Assembly (NCBI RefSeq): GCF_004793885.1
Contig: NZ_SRYG01000001.1
Coordinates: 1 to 64,000 of the forward strand
Source: Dubosiella muris
GTDB taxonomy: Bacteria; Bacillota_I; Bacilli_A; Erysipelotrichales; Erysipelotrichaceae
DNA length: 64,000 nt
Direction of reading: 5' to 3'
The translations under genes and the position numbers were made by a program. Under the pieces are notes generated by a model that saw nothing but the letters and a program-made list of their open reading frames with translations, did not search any database and was not told the DNA's origin. This document shows, piece by piece, positions 7,967 to 17,227 of the stretch (position 1 is the stretch's first letter; the number at the start of each line of letters is the position of its first letter).

Positions 7967-8906
7967 TTTCCATCATTTCCTTGAGCCGCCGCGCGCGCCG
8001 TAAGACGATTTCCCTGGTTTTGTCTTGCGAATACAACACGTCGAAGCCATGAAACAATCCTTTGTTCAAATACGTGCGCACAGGCACGCCCGCCTCAAAC
8101 AAGCGGCGGCCGTATTCTAAATCCTCGTCACGCAAGCAATCGAATTGCTGCGCCTCGATGTACGTCGAAGGCAAGCCGGAAAAATCCGTTTCCCTCATCG
8201 GGGACACGTATTGCGGATAGCCAAAATCGCCGTTTTGCGTGTAGTTTTCCCACATCGCCCGATTGGCGCGGGCGTTCCACAACGGCGTGTCGGTATACTC
8301 CTGCATCGACACGCTCGTCATCTCGCGATCGAGCACAGGATAAATCAGCATTTGGGCCTGCAGCGGCATGCCATGATCACGCGCCCAAAGACTGAGCGCG
8401 GCCGCAAGGCAGCCACCCGCGCTGTCGCCCGCCACGCCGACTGGCTTTCCGGTCGTTTCATAGACGGCTTTCAAAACCTGGATCGCGTCGGCGAGCGGCG
8501 CGGGATACGCCTCCGGACGATAGTGGACGAATACAATCGTGCACCCGCTCGCGTTGGCGTAGTCGGCCATCATTTCATGGTAGTGGGGCCCGGCTTCGTA
8601 GACGAACGCGCCGCCATGGAAATACAGCACGACGGGCGCCTCCTCGTTGGTGGCGCTGTAAATCGTCACGGGAACGCCATTCAACGTTTCCTCGCTCACG
8701 AACGCGTCCACGTCTTTTCTTGGCAACCGGCTAAGCAATTCGTTGGCCGCTTTGACGACGGGTTTCTCCAGCGCCCAAGGCGGTGTCGTGACCATCGACA
8801 GCGGCCGGTACGCGGATGGCACGTCGAACTTTTTTCGTCGTTCCTGATAGTAGTAGGCGCCGAGCACGGAAACCGCGCCCAGCAAAAACAGCAGTTTCTT
8901 TTTCAT
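7959..8906 (-). CDS. Membrane-anchored alpha/beta hydrolase (HSL-type esterase)
   Basis: A 315-residue carboxylesterase of the hormone-sensitive-lipase family. It has the HGGA oxyanion motif (YFHGGAFVYEAG, about residue 95), the GDSAGG serine elbow (about 160), and the usual Asp (CLRDEDLEYG) and His (KGLFHGFDVL) near the C-terminus. Residues 3-20 form a hydrophobic segment followed by a basic patch, so it is probably tethered to the membrane. Its start overlaps the larC stop by 4 bases (ATGA), which implies co-translation with LarC; no functional link is obvious. Substrate unknown. Confidence 0.88.
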   Translation of the reverse strand: MKKKLLFLLGAVSVLGAYYYQERRKKFDVPSAYRPLSMVTTPPWALEKPVVKAANELLSRLPRKDVDAFVSEETLNGVPVTIYSATNEEAPVVLYFHGGAFVYEAGPHYHEMMADYANASGCTIVFVHYRPEAYPAPLADAIQVLKAVYETTGKPVGVAGDSAGGCLAAALSLWARDHGMPLQAQMLIYPVLDREMTSVSMQEYTDTPLWNARANRAMWENYTQNGDFGYPQYVSPMRETDFSGLPSTYIEAQQFDCLRDEDLEYGRRLFEAGVPVRTYLNKGLFHGFDVLYSQDKTREIVLRRARRLKEMMENV

Positions 8907-10108
8907 TTCAACCTCTTTTTCACTTCAAATAAAGAAATTCCCATTTCCTTGGCGAATTTCGCCAAATCCTCGTACTCGTATTTCTCTTTCAAAATCCCGT
9001 AGCCGGACGCGCCCTTTTTTCGAATGGTTCCAAAACGGGTTTCCTCTTGTTCGATGTGGCGTTTGAGCACGTAGCGCGAACACCGGCTTTCCCGAATGCC
9101 AAGCGTGGTCGTGTGCCGGAAGATGGCGCGGACCATCGCCTCTTTTTCCGCAGTCGCGCAAATCACGCTCAACAACACGCCGGGACGGGATTTTTTCATG
9201 GTTAGCGGAATCAAAAACACGTCGCGGGCCCCGCTTTCAAACAGGCGGTCCATCGCGAAGCCAAGCTCTTCGCCGCTCATGTCGTCAATGTTGCAGCGCA
9301 GCTCGTACACTTCGTCACTCGCCTCCTCGTCCTCGGCCCAAAAGACGCGAAGACAGTTGGCTCGTTCAAACGTTTTCGTTCCCATGCCATAGCCGATTTT
9401 GCGCGTGCGCAGCACAGGCATTTCGCAAAACCGGTCGACGAAATGCTTGAGGAGCGCGGCGCCGGTCGGCGTGCAAAGCTCGGTCTGGATCGTACCGGCA
9501 TACGCCGGAATGCCTTCGAGCAAGTAGGCGGTCGCCGGCGCGGGGACGGGCAAAATCCCGTGGGCGCAGCGCACCGTTCCACTTCCCGTGCAAACCGGAG
9601 AGCATACAATTTGATCGAAGGCGAGATGTTCGAGAAGCATGCACACGTACACGATGTCGGCGATGGCGTCCAGCGTGCCGACTTCGTGAAAATGAATGTT
9701 CGTAATCGGCATGTCGTGGGCTTTCGCTTCCGCTTGCGCGATCAGCCGGTACACGGCGACCGCGTTTTCCTTGACCGTTTCCGAAACGTTGAGCTTGTGG
9801 ATGATGCGGTGGACATCGCTTAACGTGTGGTGGGAATGCGCGTGCTCGTGTCCATGCCCGGCATGCGGGTGGTCGTGGTCATGCGCATGCTCGTGTTCGC
9901 CTTCCTCGTGGCCGTGAACGTGGACTTGGGCGTGCAAGCCCTGGATCCCGCATTGCTGGACGGGATGGATATGGACGTGAACGCCTTCCAGACCGATGGC
10001 GTTCATTCGCGCCAGCATCGTTTCCTTCTCTTCGACCAAATCGAACAAGGCGGCGGTCAGCATGTCGCCGGCGGCGCCCATGCCGCATTCGATGAATAAA
10101 GTTTTCAT
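8903..10108 (-). CDS. larC: LarC, nickel insertion protein for the nickel-pincer cofactor
   Basis: A 401-residue LarC-family protein. LarC uses CTP to insert nickel into the pincer nucleotide cofactor of lactate racemase and related LarA enzymes. The N-terminus MKTLFIECGMGAAGDMLTAA is diagnostic; it is followed by a long His/Glu/Asp stretch (about residues 70-105) typical of nickel-binding metallochaperones, and by the conserved LHEVGTLDAIADIV-type block (here FHEVGTLDAIADI). The frame is intact, unlike the larC1/larC2 split of Lactiplantibacillus. The start has AAGAGG upstream. larA, larB and larE are not in this window, so the partners must lie elsewhere. Confidence 0.93.
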   Translation of the reverse strand: MKTLFIECGMGAAGDMLTAALFDLVEEKETMLARMNAIGLEGVHVHIHPVQQCGIQGLHAQVHVHGHEEGEHEHAHDHDHPHAGHGHEHAHSHHTLSDVHRIIHKLNVSETVKENAVAVYRLIAQAEAKAHDMPITNIHFHEVGTLDAIADIVYVCMLLEHLAFDQIVCSPVCTGSGTVRCAHGILPVPAPATAYLLEGIPAYAGTIQTELCTPTGAALLKHFVDRFCEMPVLRTRKIGYGMGTKTFERANCLRVFWAEDEEASDEVYELRCNIDDMSGEELGFAMDRLFESGARDVFLIPLTMKKSRPGVLLSVICATAEKEAMVRAIFRHTTTLGIRESRCSRYVLKRHIEQEETRFGTIRKKGASGYGILKEKYEYEDLAKFAKEMGISLFEVKKRLK

Positions 10109-10202
10109 AATGAAATCAACCTCTTCTTTTCTTCCAAAATCTTTGCGTTCATTATACCATTTACCGGCGATTGTGCACATCATCAAGACCCGTTTCGGAA
10201 AA

Positions 10203-10232
10203 TTGCACTTTCCCGTTCCTTTTCGTTATAAT
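10203..10232 (+). promoter_or_regulatory. Promoter of the DUF885 lipoprotein gene
   Basis: TTGCAC, 18-base spacer, perfect TATAAT, about 28 bases before the start codon. Confidence 0.7.
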
Positions 10233-10260
10233 ATGGTCAAGAAATGAAAAGGATGAAAAC

Positions 10261-12015
10261 ATGATGAAAAGAAAAATTGCTCTTTTGCTGGCGCTCGCGC
10301 TTGGTTTAAGCGCCTGTTCGGCCGCTCCGTCCCAGCCCGACGAGCCACCGGCTAGCGCCTCGAAAAACGAATCGTTTACCGAATACTTGAACGACTATGT
10401 CGTCAAAGTCGCCGAAAACGACTACACGACGCTGCATCACTATTTTGAACACCCGGAAAAATACGGGATCGACATGAAAGATGTCACAATCACGCTTGGT
10501 TCCATCGAGCCGGATGAAAAGACGCTCGCCCTTGAGGACGAGCTGGACAAACAGCTCGACACGTTTGACCGGTCCAGTCTGGATTCCCGGCAGCAGCGCA
10601 TTTACGATCAGCTGCAATACGAGTTTGAGCAAAGCGACAAGGAGGAAGAAGAAAAATTCCGCTATTTGGGCAACGTGTGGAGCACGATGAACGGATTGCC
10701 GCAGTCGCTGATTTCCTTCTTTAGCGAATACGAGCTGCGCGAGGAGGCGGATATCGCCCCGCTGATCACCTTGATTCAAGATGTGCCGCGATACACGAAA
10801 GACGCTTTGGATTATTCGCGAAAGCAGGCGGAGCGCGACACGCTCATGCTCGATTACGACGAAACGATCCAGACGTGTCAAAACACCCTGGACACCCAGG
10901 CCGACAGCGCGGTGCGGGCGGAACTGATGGTGGAAGTCGAACAGCTCGGGCTGGACAAGGATGCGACGGACAAATACAAGCAGCAAATCAACATGGCGCT
11001 GGACGAGGCGTTTTTCCCCTCGTACCAGACGATGATCGACGGTTTGAACGCTTTGAAGCCGGATATCCAGCCGCTGGCCGGCCTTTCCTCTTTGGAAAAC
11101 GGTAAGGAATACTACGAGCTGCTCGTCCAGGAGGCGACGGGCACCGACGACAGCGTTCCGGAAATCAAGAAAAACATCGAGGAGGAGCTGAGTGGAATCA
11201 GCGCGCAAATGTCGCTTTTGATTGACGAGGATATGAACAACTTGATTGACTTTATGTCTTTGCATACCGATTTTTCCAGCGTGGACGACATTTTGATTTA
11301 TTTGAACAGCCATTACTCGAAGCAGTTCCCGCAGCTGGAGGCGATGGAATACGACTTGCAGCCACTGGCGGACGATCAGTCGCAGGAAGGCATCGTGGCG
11401 TACTTTATGCTGCCGGCGGTCGATTCCACCAGCAAGTACCGCATTCGTTACAACCGCCGCGATTATGGCGACGATCCGACCGCGATCTCGCTTTATCAAA
11501 CGCTGGCGCACGAGGGCATTCCCGGCCATATGTACCAGGCGCAATACAATAAACAAAACTTTGTGTACACGATTGAATACTTTTTGTCGAATCCGGGCTT
11601 TAGCGAAGGCTACGCGACGTACGTTGAAAACCAGGCGCTCAAGTTCCTTGATCTCGACCCGGATCTTGTCGATATGTACGTGTACAACGACTTAATGTCG
11701 AACTACTACGTTTTGCTTATGGACATCGCCGTTCATTATGAAAACATGGATCTGGACACGTTCAAATCCGAATTCGACATGTTCGACGCGGCGGCGCTGG
11801 AAGACATTTACGCCCAGCTGGCGGACAATCCGGGTGTGTTCATGTCGTACTACTATGGTTTTTACAAAATCAACCAGCTTCGCCAGGACGCGAAGGAACA
11901 GCTGAAAGACCGCTTTGACGAAGTCGACTTCAACAACGCGCTGCTTAGCGCGGGAAGCGTCAATTTTGACTTGATCAAACAAAATATCGACCAGTATATT
12001 CAGGAACAAAAATAA
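10261..12015 (+). CDS. DUF885 family lipoprotein (predicted metallopeptidase-like)
   Basis: A 584-residue surface lipoprotein: lipobox GLSAC at about residues 15-20, then a Pro/Ser linker. The C-terminal half has the DUF885 hallmark HEGIPGH (TLAHEGIPGHMYQAQY, about residue 418), an HExxxH zinc-type motif, and a downstream FSEGYATYVENQ segment with a likely third ligand Glu. DUF885 members are thought to be peptidases. The second ATG of ATGATG is also possible; AAGGA lies about 8 bases upstream. It has its own promoter. Substrate unknown, probably external peptides. Confidence 0.88.
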   Translation: MMKRKIALLLALALGLSACSAAPSQPDEPPASASKNESFTEYLNDYVVKVAENDYTTLHHYFEHPEKYGIDMKDVTITLGSIEPDEKTLALEDELDKQLDTFDRSSLDSRQQRIYDQLQYEFEQSDKEEEEKFRYLGNVWSTMNGLPQSLISFFSEYELREEADIAPLITLIQDVPRYTKDALDYSRKQAERDTLMLDYDETIQTCQNTLDTQADSAVRAELMVEVEQLGLDKDATDKYKQQINMALDEAFFPSYQTMIDGLNALKPDIQPLAGLSSLENGKEYYELLVQEATGTDDSVPEIKKNIEEELSGISAQMSLLIDEDMNNLIDFMSLHTDFSSVDDILIYLNSHYSKQFPQLEAMEYDLQPLADDQSQEGIVAYFMLPAVDSTSKYRIRYNRRDYGDDPTAISLYQTLAHEGIPGHMYQAQYNKQNFVYTIEYFLSNPGFSEGYATYVENQALKFLDLDPDLVDMYVYNDLMSNYYVLLMDIAVHYENMDLDTFKSEFDMFDAAALEDIYAQLADNPGVFMSYYYGFYKINQLRQDAKEQLKDRFDEVDFNNALLSAGSVNFDLIKQNIDQYIQEQK

Positions 12016-12018
12016 AAT

Positions 12019-12171
12019 ATGTCACAGGATTTTTTCTCAAACGTCTTGCGTCGCCAGCTTGGATGGATGGACCTGCGCCGTCTAATCGGGCAGACTTTAA
12101 CCGACGGCAATGAAAAGAAAGCGGATGGCGAGTCCGCTTTGGAGCCAGACGATTCCGACGTAGAAGACTAG
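12019..12171 (+). CDS. Possible 50-residue small protein
   Basis: ATG four bases after the DUF885 stop codon, 50 codons, TAG. The peptide begins MSQDFFSNVLRRQLGWMDLR and ends in an acidic tail. An AGGA lies about 15 bases upstream, so initiation is uncertain. A hairpin (AAGCGGA / TCCGCTT, about 12118-12139) sits inside it. It may be a real small gene or part of the 3' untranslated region. Confidence 0.3.
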   Translation: MSQDFFSNVLRRQLGWMDLRRLIGQTLTDGNEKKADGESALEPDDSDVED

Positions 12172-12179
12172 CAAAAGAA

Positions 12180-12222
12180 AAAGCGCCGGTTTCCGCATTT
12201 TACGGATGCTGGCGCTTTTTAT
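12180..12222. terminator. Bidirectional terminator between DUF885 and malQ
   Basis: Stem AAGCGCC (12181-12187) / GGCGCTT (12211-12217) with an inner TCCG / CGGA pair, T-run on the plus side and A-run on the other, so it can serve both convergent genes. Confidence 0.8.
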
Positions 12223-13755
12223 TTACGCTTCGGTTTTTTCTGTTTTTTCTTCCAGACGTTCAAGCGGATAGCGTTTAAACAACTTGGTTAAATGAAGAAG
12301 CTCGTCTTGCACTTCTTCGTTCAGCTGGCCTGGCAGCAGGCGCCATGCCCAGTTGCCCCCCAGCTTGCTTGGCACGTTCATGCGGGCGTCGCTGTCCAGT
12401 CCAAGCAAATCCTGCGCGGTGACGATCGCGTAATCGGATGGCGATTTCAGCAATTCGCGAATCATCGTCCAATGATAGTTTTTCGGATCGTCGGCCTGAA
12501 GGTAGTCGATGGCCAGCGCCACGTCGTCCTTGTCGGCGTTTTTAAACCATCCCTGGATCGTGTCGTTGTCGTGTGTTCCCGTGTACGCGACCGAGTTGGC
12601 CGGGTAGTTGAACGGATAGTAGTCCATCGCCGCCGCGTCGCGGGAATCGAAGGCGAATTGAAGAATCTTCATGCCCGGATACGCCGTGTCGGCCAGCAGC
12701 TGTTTCACGGATGGCGTCAGGAAGCCAAGGTCTTCGGCGATGATGCGCTGTTTTCCCATTTTTTCTTCCAGCGTTTTGAACAAGCTGATTCCCGGGCCTT
12801 CCAGCCATTTTCCGTTTTTCGCCGTCTTGTCCCCGTACGGAATCGCGTAGTAGGAATCGAATCCGCGGAAATGGTCGATGCGAAGCACGTCGTACATATT
12901 CAACAAGTACGCGATGCGGCGAATCCACCAGTCGTATCCGGTCTTTTTATGATAGTCCCAGTTGTACAATGGATTTCCCCAGAGCTGTCCGTCGGCCGAA
13001 AAGCCGTCTGGCGGGCAGCCGGCAACGCGTTCCGGATTCAAATCCGCATCCAAGGCGAACAGTTCCGGATGCGACCAGACGTCCACCGAATCCCGCGCGA
13101 CGTAAATTGGCAAGTCGCCAATGATTTCCACGCCGTTTTCGTTGGCGTATTTTTTCATCGCGTTCCATTGCTTGCGGAAGAAAAATTGCAGCGCTTTGTA
13201 GAAATCCACGTCTTCCTTGAACGTTTCGCGCCATTCCTCGGCTTTTTTCGGATCGTAGAACTTGTATTCCTCGTCCCATTCATACCAGGGCTTTCCGTCA
13301 AAATGTTTTTTGAGGGCCATAAACAAAGCGTAGTCTTCGACCCAGTCCTTGTTTTCCTCTAAAAATTCAGCGTATTTTGGATCCGGATTTTCCAGAAAGC
13401 GGTTCGTCGCCTGCCGCAGCACATTGAAGCGGTTATTATAAAGAATTCCAAAATCCACTTCGTCTTTTTTATTCTCCCAGTCGATCCAGTTGTACTCTTC
13501 AGGAATCAACAGCCCGTCTTGCGCGAGCATGTCGAAGTCGATAAAGTACGGATTGCCCGCGAATGTCGAATACGACGCGTATGGCGAATCGCCAAAGCTT
13601 GTCGGATGAATTGGCAGGATCTGCCAGTACGATTGTCCGCTTTCCTTGAGGAAGTCTACAAATTCGTACGCTTCCTTGCCCATCGTTCCGACGCCATATG
13701 GACTAGGAAGGCTTGTGATGTGTAACAATACTCCACTTTTTCTCATAAGATTCAT
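12223..13755 (-). CDS. malQ: 4-alpha-glucanotransferase (amylomaltase), GH77
   Basis: A 510-residue GH77 enzyme that transfers glucan units between maltodextrins and releases glucose. The signature is complete: SGVLLHITSLPSPYG at the start, GCPPDGFSADGQLWGNP, nucleophile block LRIDHFRGFDSYY, acid/base block IIAEDLGF, and the transition-state motif TGTHDNDT. All catalytic residues are present, in contrast to the second GH77 gene at 44400-45875. The fourth codon (13746) is also ATG and has a better spaced GAGAG ribosome site, so the true start may be there. It lies beside the maltodextrin transporter, with which it forms a use pathway. Confidence 0.95.
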   Translation of the reverse strand: MNLMRKSGVLLHITSLPSPYGVGTMGKEAYEFVDFLKESGQSYWQILPIHPTSFGDSPYASYSTFAGNPYFIDFDMLAQDGLLIPEEYNWIDWENKKDEVDFGILYNNRFNVLRQATNRFLENPDPKYAEFLEENKDWVEDYALFMALKKHFDGKPWYEWDEEYKFYDPKKAEEWRETFKEDVDFYKALQFFFRKQWNAMKKYANENGVEIIGDLPIYVARDSVDVWSHPELFALDADLNPERVAGCPPDGFSADGQLWGNPLYNWDYHKKTGYDWWIRRIAYLLNMYDVLRIDHFRGFDSYYAIPYGDKTAKNGKWLEGPGISLFKTLEEKMGKQRIIAEDLGFLTPSVKQLLADTAYPGMKILQFAFDSRDAAAMDYYPFNYPANSVAYTGTHDNDTIQGWFKNADKDDVALAIDYLQADDPKNYHWTMIRELLKSPSDYAIVTAQDLLGLDSDARMNVPSKLGGNWAWRLLPGQLNEEVQDELLHLTKLFKRYPLERLEEKTEKTEA

Positions 13756-13785
13756 ATCTCTCTTTCACTTGGCTTTATTATACAT

Positions 13786-13816
13786 GCAAAAAGCCCAATC
13801 GTGCATTGAGCTTTTG
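13786..13816 (-). terminator. Terminator of the malEFG-type operon
   Basis: Minus strand AAAGCTCAAT / ATTGGGCTTT stem with a short loop, then T residues, 17 bases after the second permease gene. Confidence 0.75.
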
Positions 13817-13832
13817 CGATTTCTTTTATTTT

Positions 13833-14675
13833 TTAGCCTTTGACGGCTCCAGCCGCCACGCCTTTGATAATATATTTTTGTCCAAAAATGTACACCACGA
13901 TAACCGGAATGACCGTCAGCATGATGGACGCCATCATCGGCCCCATCTCGACACGGCCGTAGCTTCCGCGGAAATACTGGATGAGCATCGGAATCGTCTT
14001 GTATTTGGTGATATCCAATACCAGTGTTGGCAACAAGTAGTCGTTCCATACCCACATCGCTTCCAAAATCGCGACGGAAACCATGGTTGGCTTCAAAATC
14101 GGCACAACGACTTTGAAGAAAATCTGCAACGGCGTGCAGCCGTCGATCATGGCCGCTTCCTCGATTTCAACCGGGATCGACTTCACGAAACCGGCAAACA
14201 TGAAGACCGCCAGTCCGGCGCCGAATCCCAAATAGATGATCCACAAGTTGAACGGGTTGTTCAGCTTCAGCATATCCGCCGTCTGCGACAGCGTGAACAT
14301 GACCATTTGAAACGGAACGACCATCGAGAATACGAACAAATAGTATAAGAAGTTGCTAAACTTCGTATGCACCCGCGTAATGTACCACGCGCACATCGAG
14401 CAAAGGATAATGATAGCCGCCACGGATGTGATCGTAATCAAAACCGAGTAACCCAGCGAAGCGAGAAATCCGAAGGAATTGATCGCTTTTACGTAGTTTT
14501 CCAGTCCGCCCAGCGTGGAAGCGTTGACAAGATCGAAAGCCGAGCTTGTCGTGATGGCCGATTCCAGTTTGAGCGAGTTGTTCAAAATCATGAAAATCGG
14601 ATAAATCCAGGCCAGCGCGAGCGGAATCAAAATGACGAGCAGGATGACATTGATCACTTTCTTTTTCTTTGTCAT
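13833..14675 (-). CDS. Sugar ABC transporter permease, MalG type
   Basis: A 280-residue inner-membrane permease of the CUT1 family with about six transmembrane segments. It carries the EAA loop that contacts the ATPase (PVEIEEAAMIDGCTPLQIFF, about residues 175-195). Starts with AAGGAGGT and a TAATG overlap with the malF-type gene. It works with the preceding permease and binding protein, and probably with the MsmX-type ATPase at 18053, since no ATPase lies in the operon. Maltodextrin as substrate is inferred from malQ and amylase beside it. Confidence 0.9.
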   Translation of the reverse strand: MTKKKKVINVILLVILIPLALAWIYPIFMILNNSLKLESAITTSSAFDLVNASTLGGLENYVKAINSFGFLASLGYSVLITITSVAAIIILCSMCAWYITRVHTKFSNFLYYLFVFSMVVPFQMVMFTLSQTADMLKLNNPFNLWIIYLGFGAGLAVFMFAGFVKSIPVEIEEAAMIDGCTPLQIFFKVVVPILKPTMVSVAILEAMWVWNDYLLPTLVLDITKYKTIPMLIQYFRGSYGRVEMGPMMASIMLTVIPVIVVYIFGQKYIIKGVAAGAVKG

Positions 14676-15526
14676 TATTGTTGTACCTCCTTGGAGCGGG
14701 TTGCCCGTAATTGCCAGAAGCTGACAAGAACGACAACGATCGAGAAGAGAACGGCCTTCGCCTGTCCGATTCCTTTCCACATCTTACCAGCGCGCGCATA
14801 GAACGTCTGATAAATGTTGAGGGCGAGCATATCGGTCATGTGGTTCGGGTCACCAGCCGTCAAAGCCAAGTTTTGATCGAACAATTTGAAGCTGTTCGTC
14901 AAAGTCAGGAATACGCAAATCGTAATGGATGGCATCATCATCGGCACCTTGATTTTCCACAAAATCTGCCAGTCGGTCGCGCCGTCGATTTTCGCGGCTT
15001 CGATCAAATCATCCGGCACATTTTGAAGTCCGGCGATATAAATGATCATCATATATCCAATTTGCTGCCAGCACATCAAGATGATAATGCCCCAGTACCC
15101 CGCCGTCGCGTTCAAACGCAGCAGCGGTTCCCCAACGATGGACAGCACGCAGTTGAGCAAGATCTGCCAGATGTAGCCCAATACGATACCGCCAATCAAG
15201 TTTGGCATAAAGAACACGGTACGGAACAAATTCGTTCCTTTCAATTTTTGCGTCAAAGCCATCGCCAGCGCAAACGCGAGAATATTGATCGCCAGCACGT
15301 TCACAATCGCGACGAGGATCGTGAATCCCGCCGACTGGATGAACGATGAGTCCGTCAAAGCGGAAACATAGTTTTCAAATCCGATAAAAGTCGCATTCCC
15401 TACTGTCGTGAACTGACAAAACGACAAGTACAAACCTTCTACGAACGGAATGATAAATCCAATCGTAAACGCGGCAAGTGTCGGAAGCACGAACAGCCAA
15501 CCATATTTTTTTAATGTTCGTTCCAT
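14675..15526 (-). CDS. Sugar ABC transporter permease, MalF type
   Basis: A 283-residue CUT1 permease, six predicted membrane segments, EAA loop VPDDLIEAAKIDGATDWQIL (about 180-200). It is the short form found in Bacillota, without the large periplasmic loop of E. coli MalF. The stop overlaps the next start (TAATG), so the two permeases are made together. AGGAGG lies just upstream of the start codon. A hairpin separates it from the binding-protein gene. Confidence 0.9.
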   Translation of the reverse strand: MERTLKKYGWLFVLPTLAAFTIGFIIPFVEGLYLSFCQFTTVGNATFIGFENYVSALTDSSFIQSAGFTILVAIVNVLAINILAFALAMALTQKLKGTNLFRTVFFMPNLIGGIVLGYIWQILLNCVLSIVGEPLLRLNATAGYWGIIILMCWQQIGYMMIIYIAGLQNVPDDLIEAAKIDGATDWQILWKIKVPMMMPSITICVFLTLTNSFKLFDQNLALTAGDPNHMTDMLALNIYQTFYARAGKMWKGIGQAKAVLFSIVVVLVSFWQLRATRSKEVQQ

Positions 15527-15551
15527 AGAACCTCCTTCATATACAAATGAA

Positions 15552-15577
15552 ACAGGCAGACATTTCTATCTGCCTGT
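15552..15577 (-). other. Intercistronic hairpin between malE- and malF-type genes
   Basis: A perfect 9-bp stem ACAGGCAGA / TCTGCCTGT with an 8-base loop, in the 83-base gap between the binding-protein gene and the permeases. The minus strand has no T-run after it. It probably stabilises the upstream transcript so that more binding protein than permease is made. Confidence 0.6.
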
Positions 15578-15609
15578 CATTCATTTTTGTTTAAACTTTA
15601 GACAGCTGT

Positions 15610-16926
15610 CTATTTTTCGTTTGTCAGATCGTATTCCGTCTTCCATCCGTCGACGAATGCGGTCTTGACTTTATCCCAGTTTGCGTCCGTTGGATCGGCT
15701 GCGTAAGCAGTCAACGCGGAACCAACACCGTTTTTCCATTCTTCGCTTGGAATCGTCGTGAATGCCCAGCTGATTGGCGTTTTGCCTTCTTCGGTCATTT
15801 TCTGATCCTTCGCTACGAATACGTTGTCGCTCTTCTTCGCGTCTTTGAACGGAATGACAAATCCCATGTCATCAGCCATCGCTGTCGTTCCTTCATCGGA
15901 CGTTACGCACCATTCCATGAAATCAAGCGTCGCCTGAATGTCTTCTTCGGAAGCTTCGTTGTTTACAACCCAGTAGTTTTCCGTACCGGTGCAAAGACCC
16001 TGGTTTTCCTCTTCGCCAACACCGAAGTAAATTGGAATCATCGTGAGTTCTTCCGGATTCATGCCGGCGTCTTTCAAGTTCGTGTATTCCCAGGAACCGT
16101 TTTGATAGAATACGGCTTCGCCTTTTTCAAATTCGTTCCGGCTGTCGTCGCCCGTCTTGGCTGCCAGACCTTTTCCCGGAACCGTCGAATCCGTAATGTA
16201 CAAATCGAAAATCTTGCGGTACTCGTCGAGATATTTGCCTTCGATTGCTTCGGAAGAGTTGATTCCCTTGTCCGTGTATTCGAAGTAGATCGGCATGTTC
16301 GCCAGGTGCGTTTTGTAACGCCAGTCGCTCGATCCATCCATACCGGCGGATGTGAAAGCCGTGAATCCAAGCTCGTCTTTACGTTTCGCGATATCGTCGG
16401 AAACCTTCTTCAAATCGTCGAACGATTTGATGTCGTCTACCGTGTAGCCCGCTTCTTTCAGCAGTTTCTCGTTTACGATCAAACCGTACGATTCGATACA
16501 GCAAGCGATTGCCGGAACATCGTCGTCGCCGTTGTACAACGCGTAAGCGTCGCTCGTCAACTGATCAAAAACCGGTGTGCCTTTCAAATTGTACGCGTAG
16601 TCTTCCCAGTTTTTCAAACCGATTGGCCCGTTGACCTGGAACAAAGTCGGTGCGCCGCTTTTTCCCATTTCAGACATCAATGTCGTTTCATACTGTCCGG
16701 AAGCCGCTGTCACAACTTTTACGTCCACGCCTTTTTCTTCTGTATACTTTTTGGCCAGGTTCTGCCATGCCTCGTCTTGTTCAGGTTTGAAGTTCAAGTA
16801 GTAAACCGAACCTTTCGATCCGTCTGTCTTGCCCCCCTCAGAGCTTCCGCCATCAGAGCTTCCGCATCCTGCAAGTAACATCGTTGCCGCCATACCTGCG
16901 GACAACATCGTTTGCCATTTCTTCAT
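15610..16926 (-). CDS. Sugar ABC transporter substrate-binding lipoprotein (maltodextrin-type)
   Basis: A 438-residue family 1 extracellular solute-binding protein. Signal peptide with lipobox LLAGC at about residues 17-21, a Gly/Ser/Asp linker, then the two-lobed binding fold (YLNFKPEQDEAWQNLAKKYT near the start; later YWVVNNEASEEDIQATLDFM). First gene of the operon with two permeases. Start chosen for AAAGGAGGAAG about 9 bases upstream. A palindromic cre-like site lies about 54 bases upstream. The substrate is inferred as maltodextrin from the neighbours; another oligosaccharide cannot be excluded. Confidence 0.9.
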   Translation of the reverse strand: MKKWQTMLSAGMAATMLLAGCGSSDGGSSEGGKTDGSKGSVYYLNFKPEQDEAWQNLAKKYTEEKGVDVKVVTAASGQYETTLMSEMGKSGAPTLFQVNGPIGLKNWEDYAYNLKGTPVFDQLTSDAYALYNGDDDVPAIACCIESYGLIVNEKLLKEAGYTVDDIKSFDDLKKVSDDIAKRKDELGFTAFTSAGMDGSSDWRYKTHLANMPIYFEYTDKGINSSEAIEGKYLDEYRKIFDLYITDSTVPGKGLAAKTGDDSRNEFEKGEAVFYQNGSWEYTNLKDAGMNPEELTMIPIYFGVGEEENQGLCTGTENYWVVNNEASEEDIQATLDFMEWCVTSDEGTTAMADDMGFVIPFKDAKKSDNVFVAKDQKMTEEGKTPISWAFTTIPSEEWKNGVGSALTAYAADPTDANWDKVKTAFVDGWKTEYDLTNEK

Positions 16927-16979
16927 GATTGTAAAACTTCCTCCTTTGTTTTCTAAGAAACAGTCATTTGCGCCACGAT

Positions 16980-16993
16980 TGTAAGCGCTTGTA
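16980..16993 (-). promoter_or_regulatory. Palindromic cre-like operator of the sugar transporter operon
   Basis: TGTAAGCGCTTGTA is a near-palindrome centred on CG, two mismatches from the CcpA consensus TGWAANCGNTNWCA. It could bind CcpA or a LacI-family maltose regulator. Confidence 0.5.
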
Positions 16994-17227
16994 CTATGAC
17001 ACAGCATAAAGCATGGTTCGTATTATTTCGAACACCTTGCACGATACTACCAACTTTTCCACTTTTAATACCAAATAGGACACATTGGGCGTTTCTCTTG
17101 TGATAAAAAGAAAAAAGCCTACAAAATATATATCAATTCTTGGGAAAATTGTGGAAAAATTGACGTTTTTTGTGTATTATAGGGAATGAAACGCAAAAAA
17201 AGCATTAGAAATATGAGGTAATCGGTT

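Noticed and set aside
12118-12139. Terminator directly after the DUF885 gene
   Set aside because: The AAGCGGA / TCCGCTT hairpin has only three T residues after it; the real terminator is at 12180-12222.
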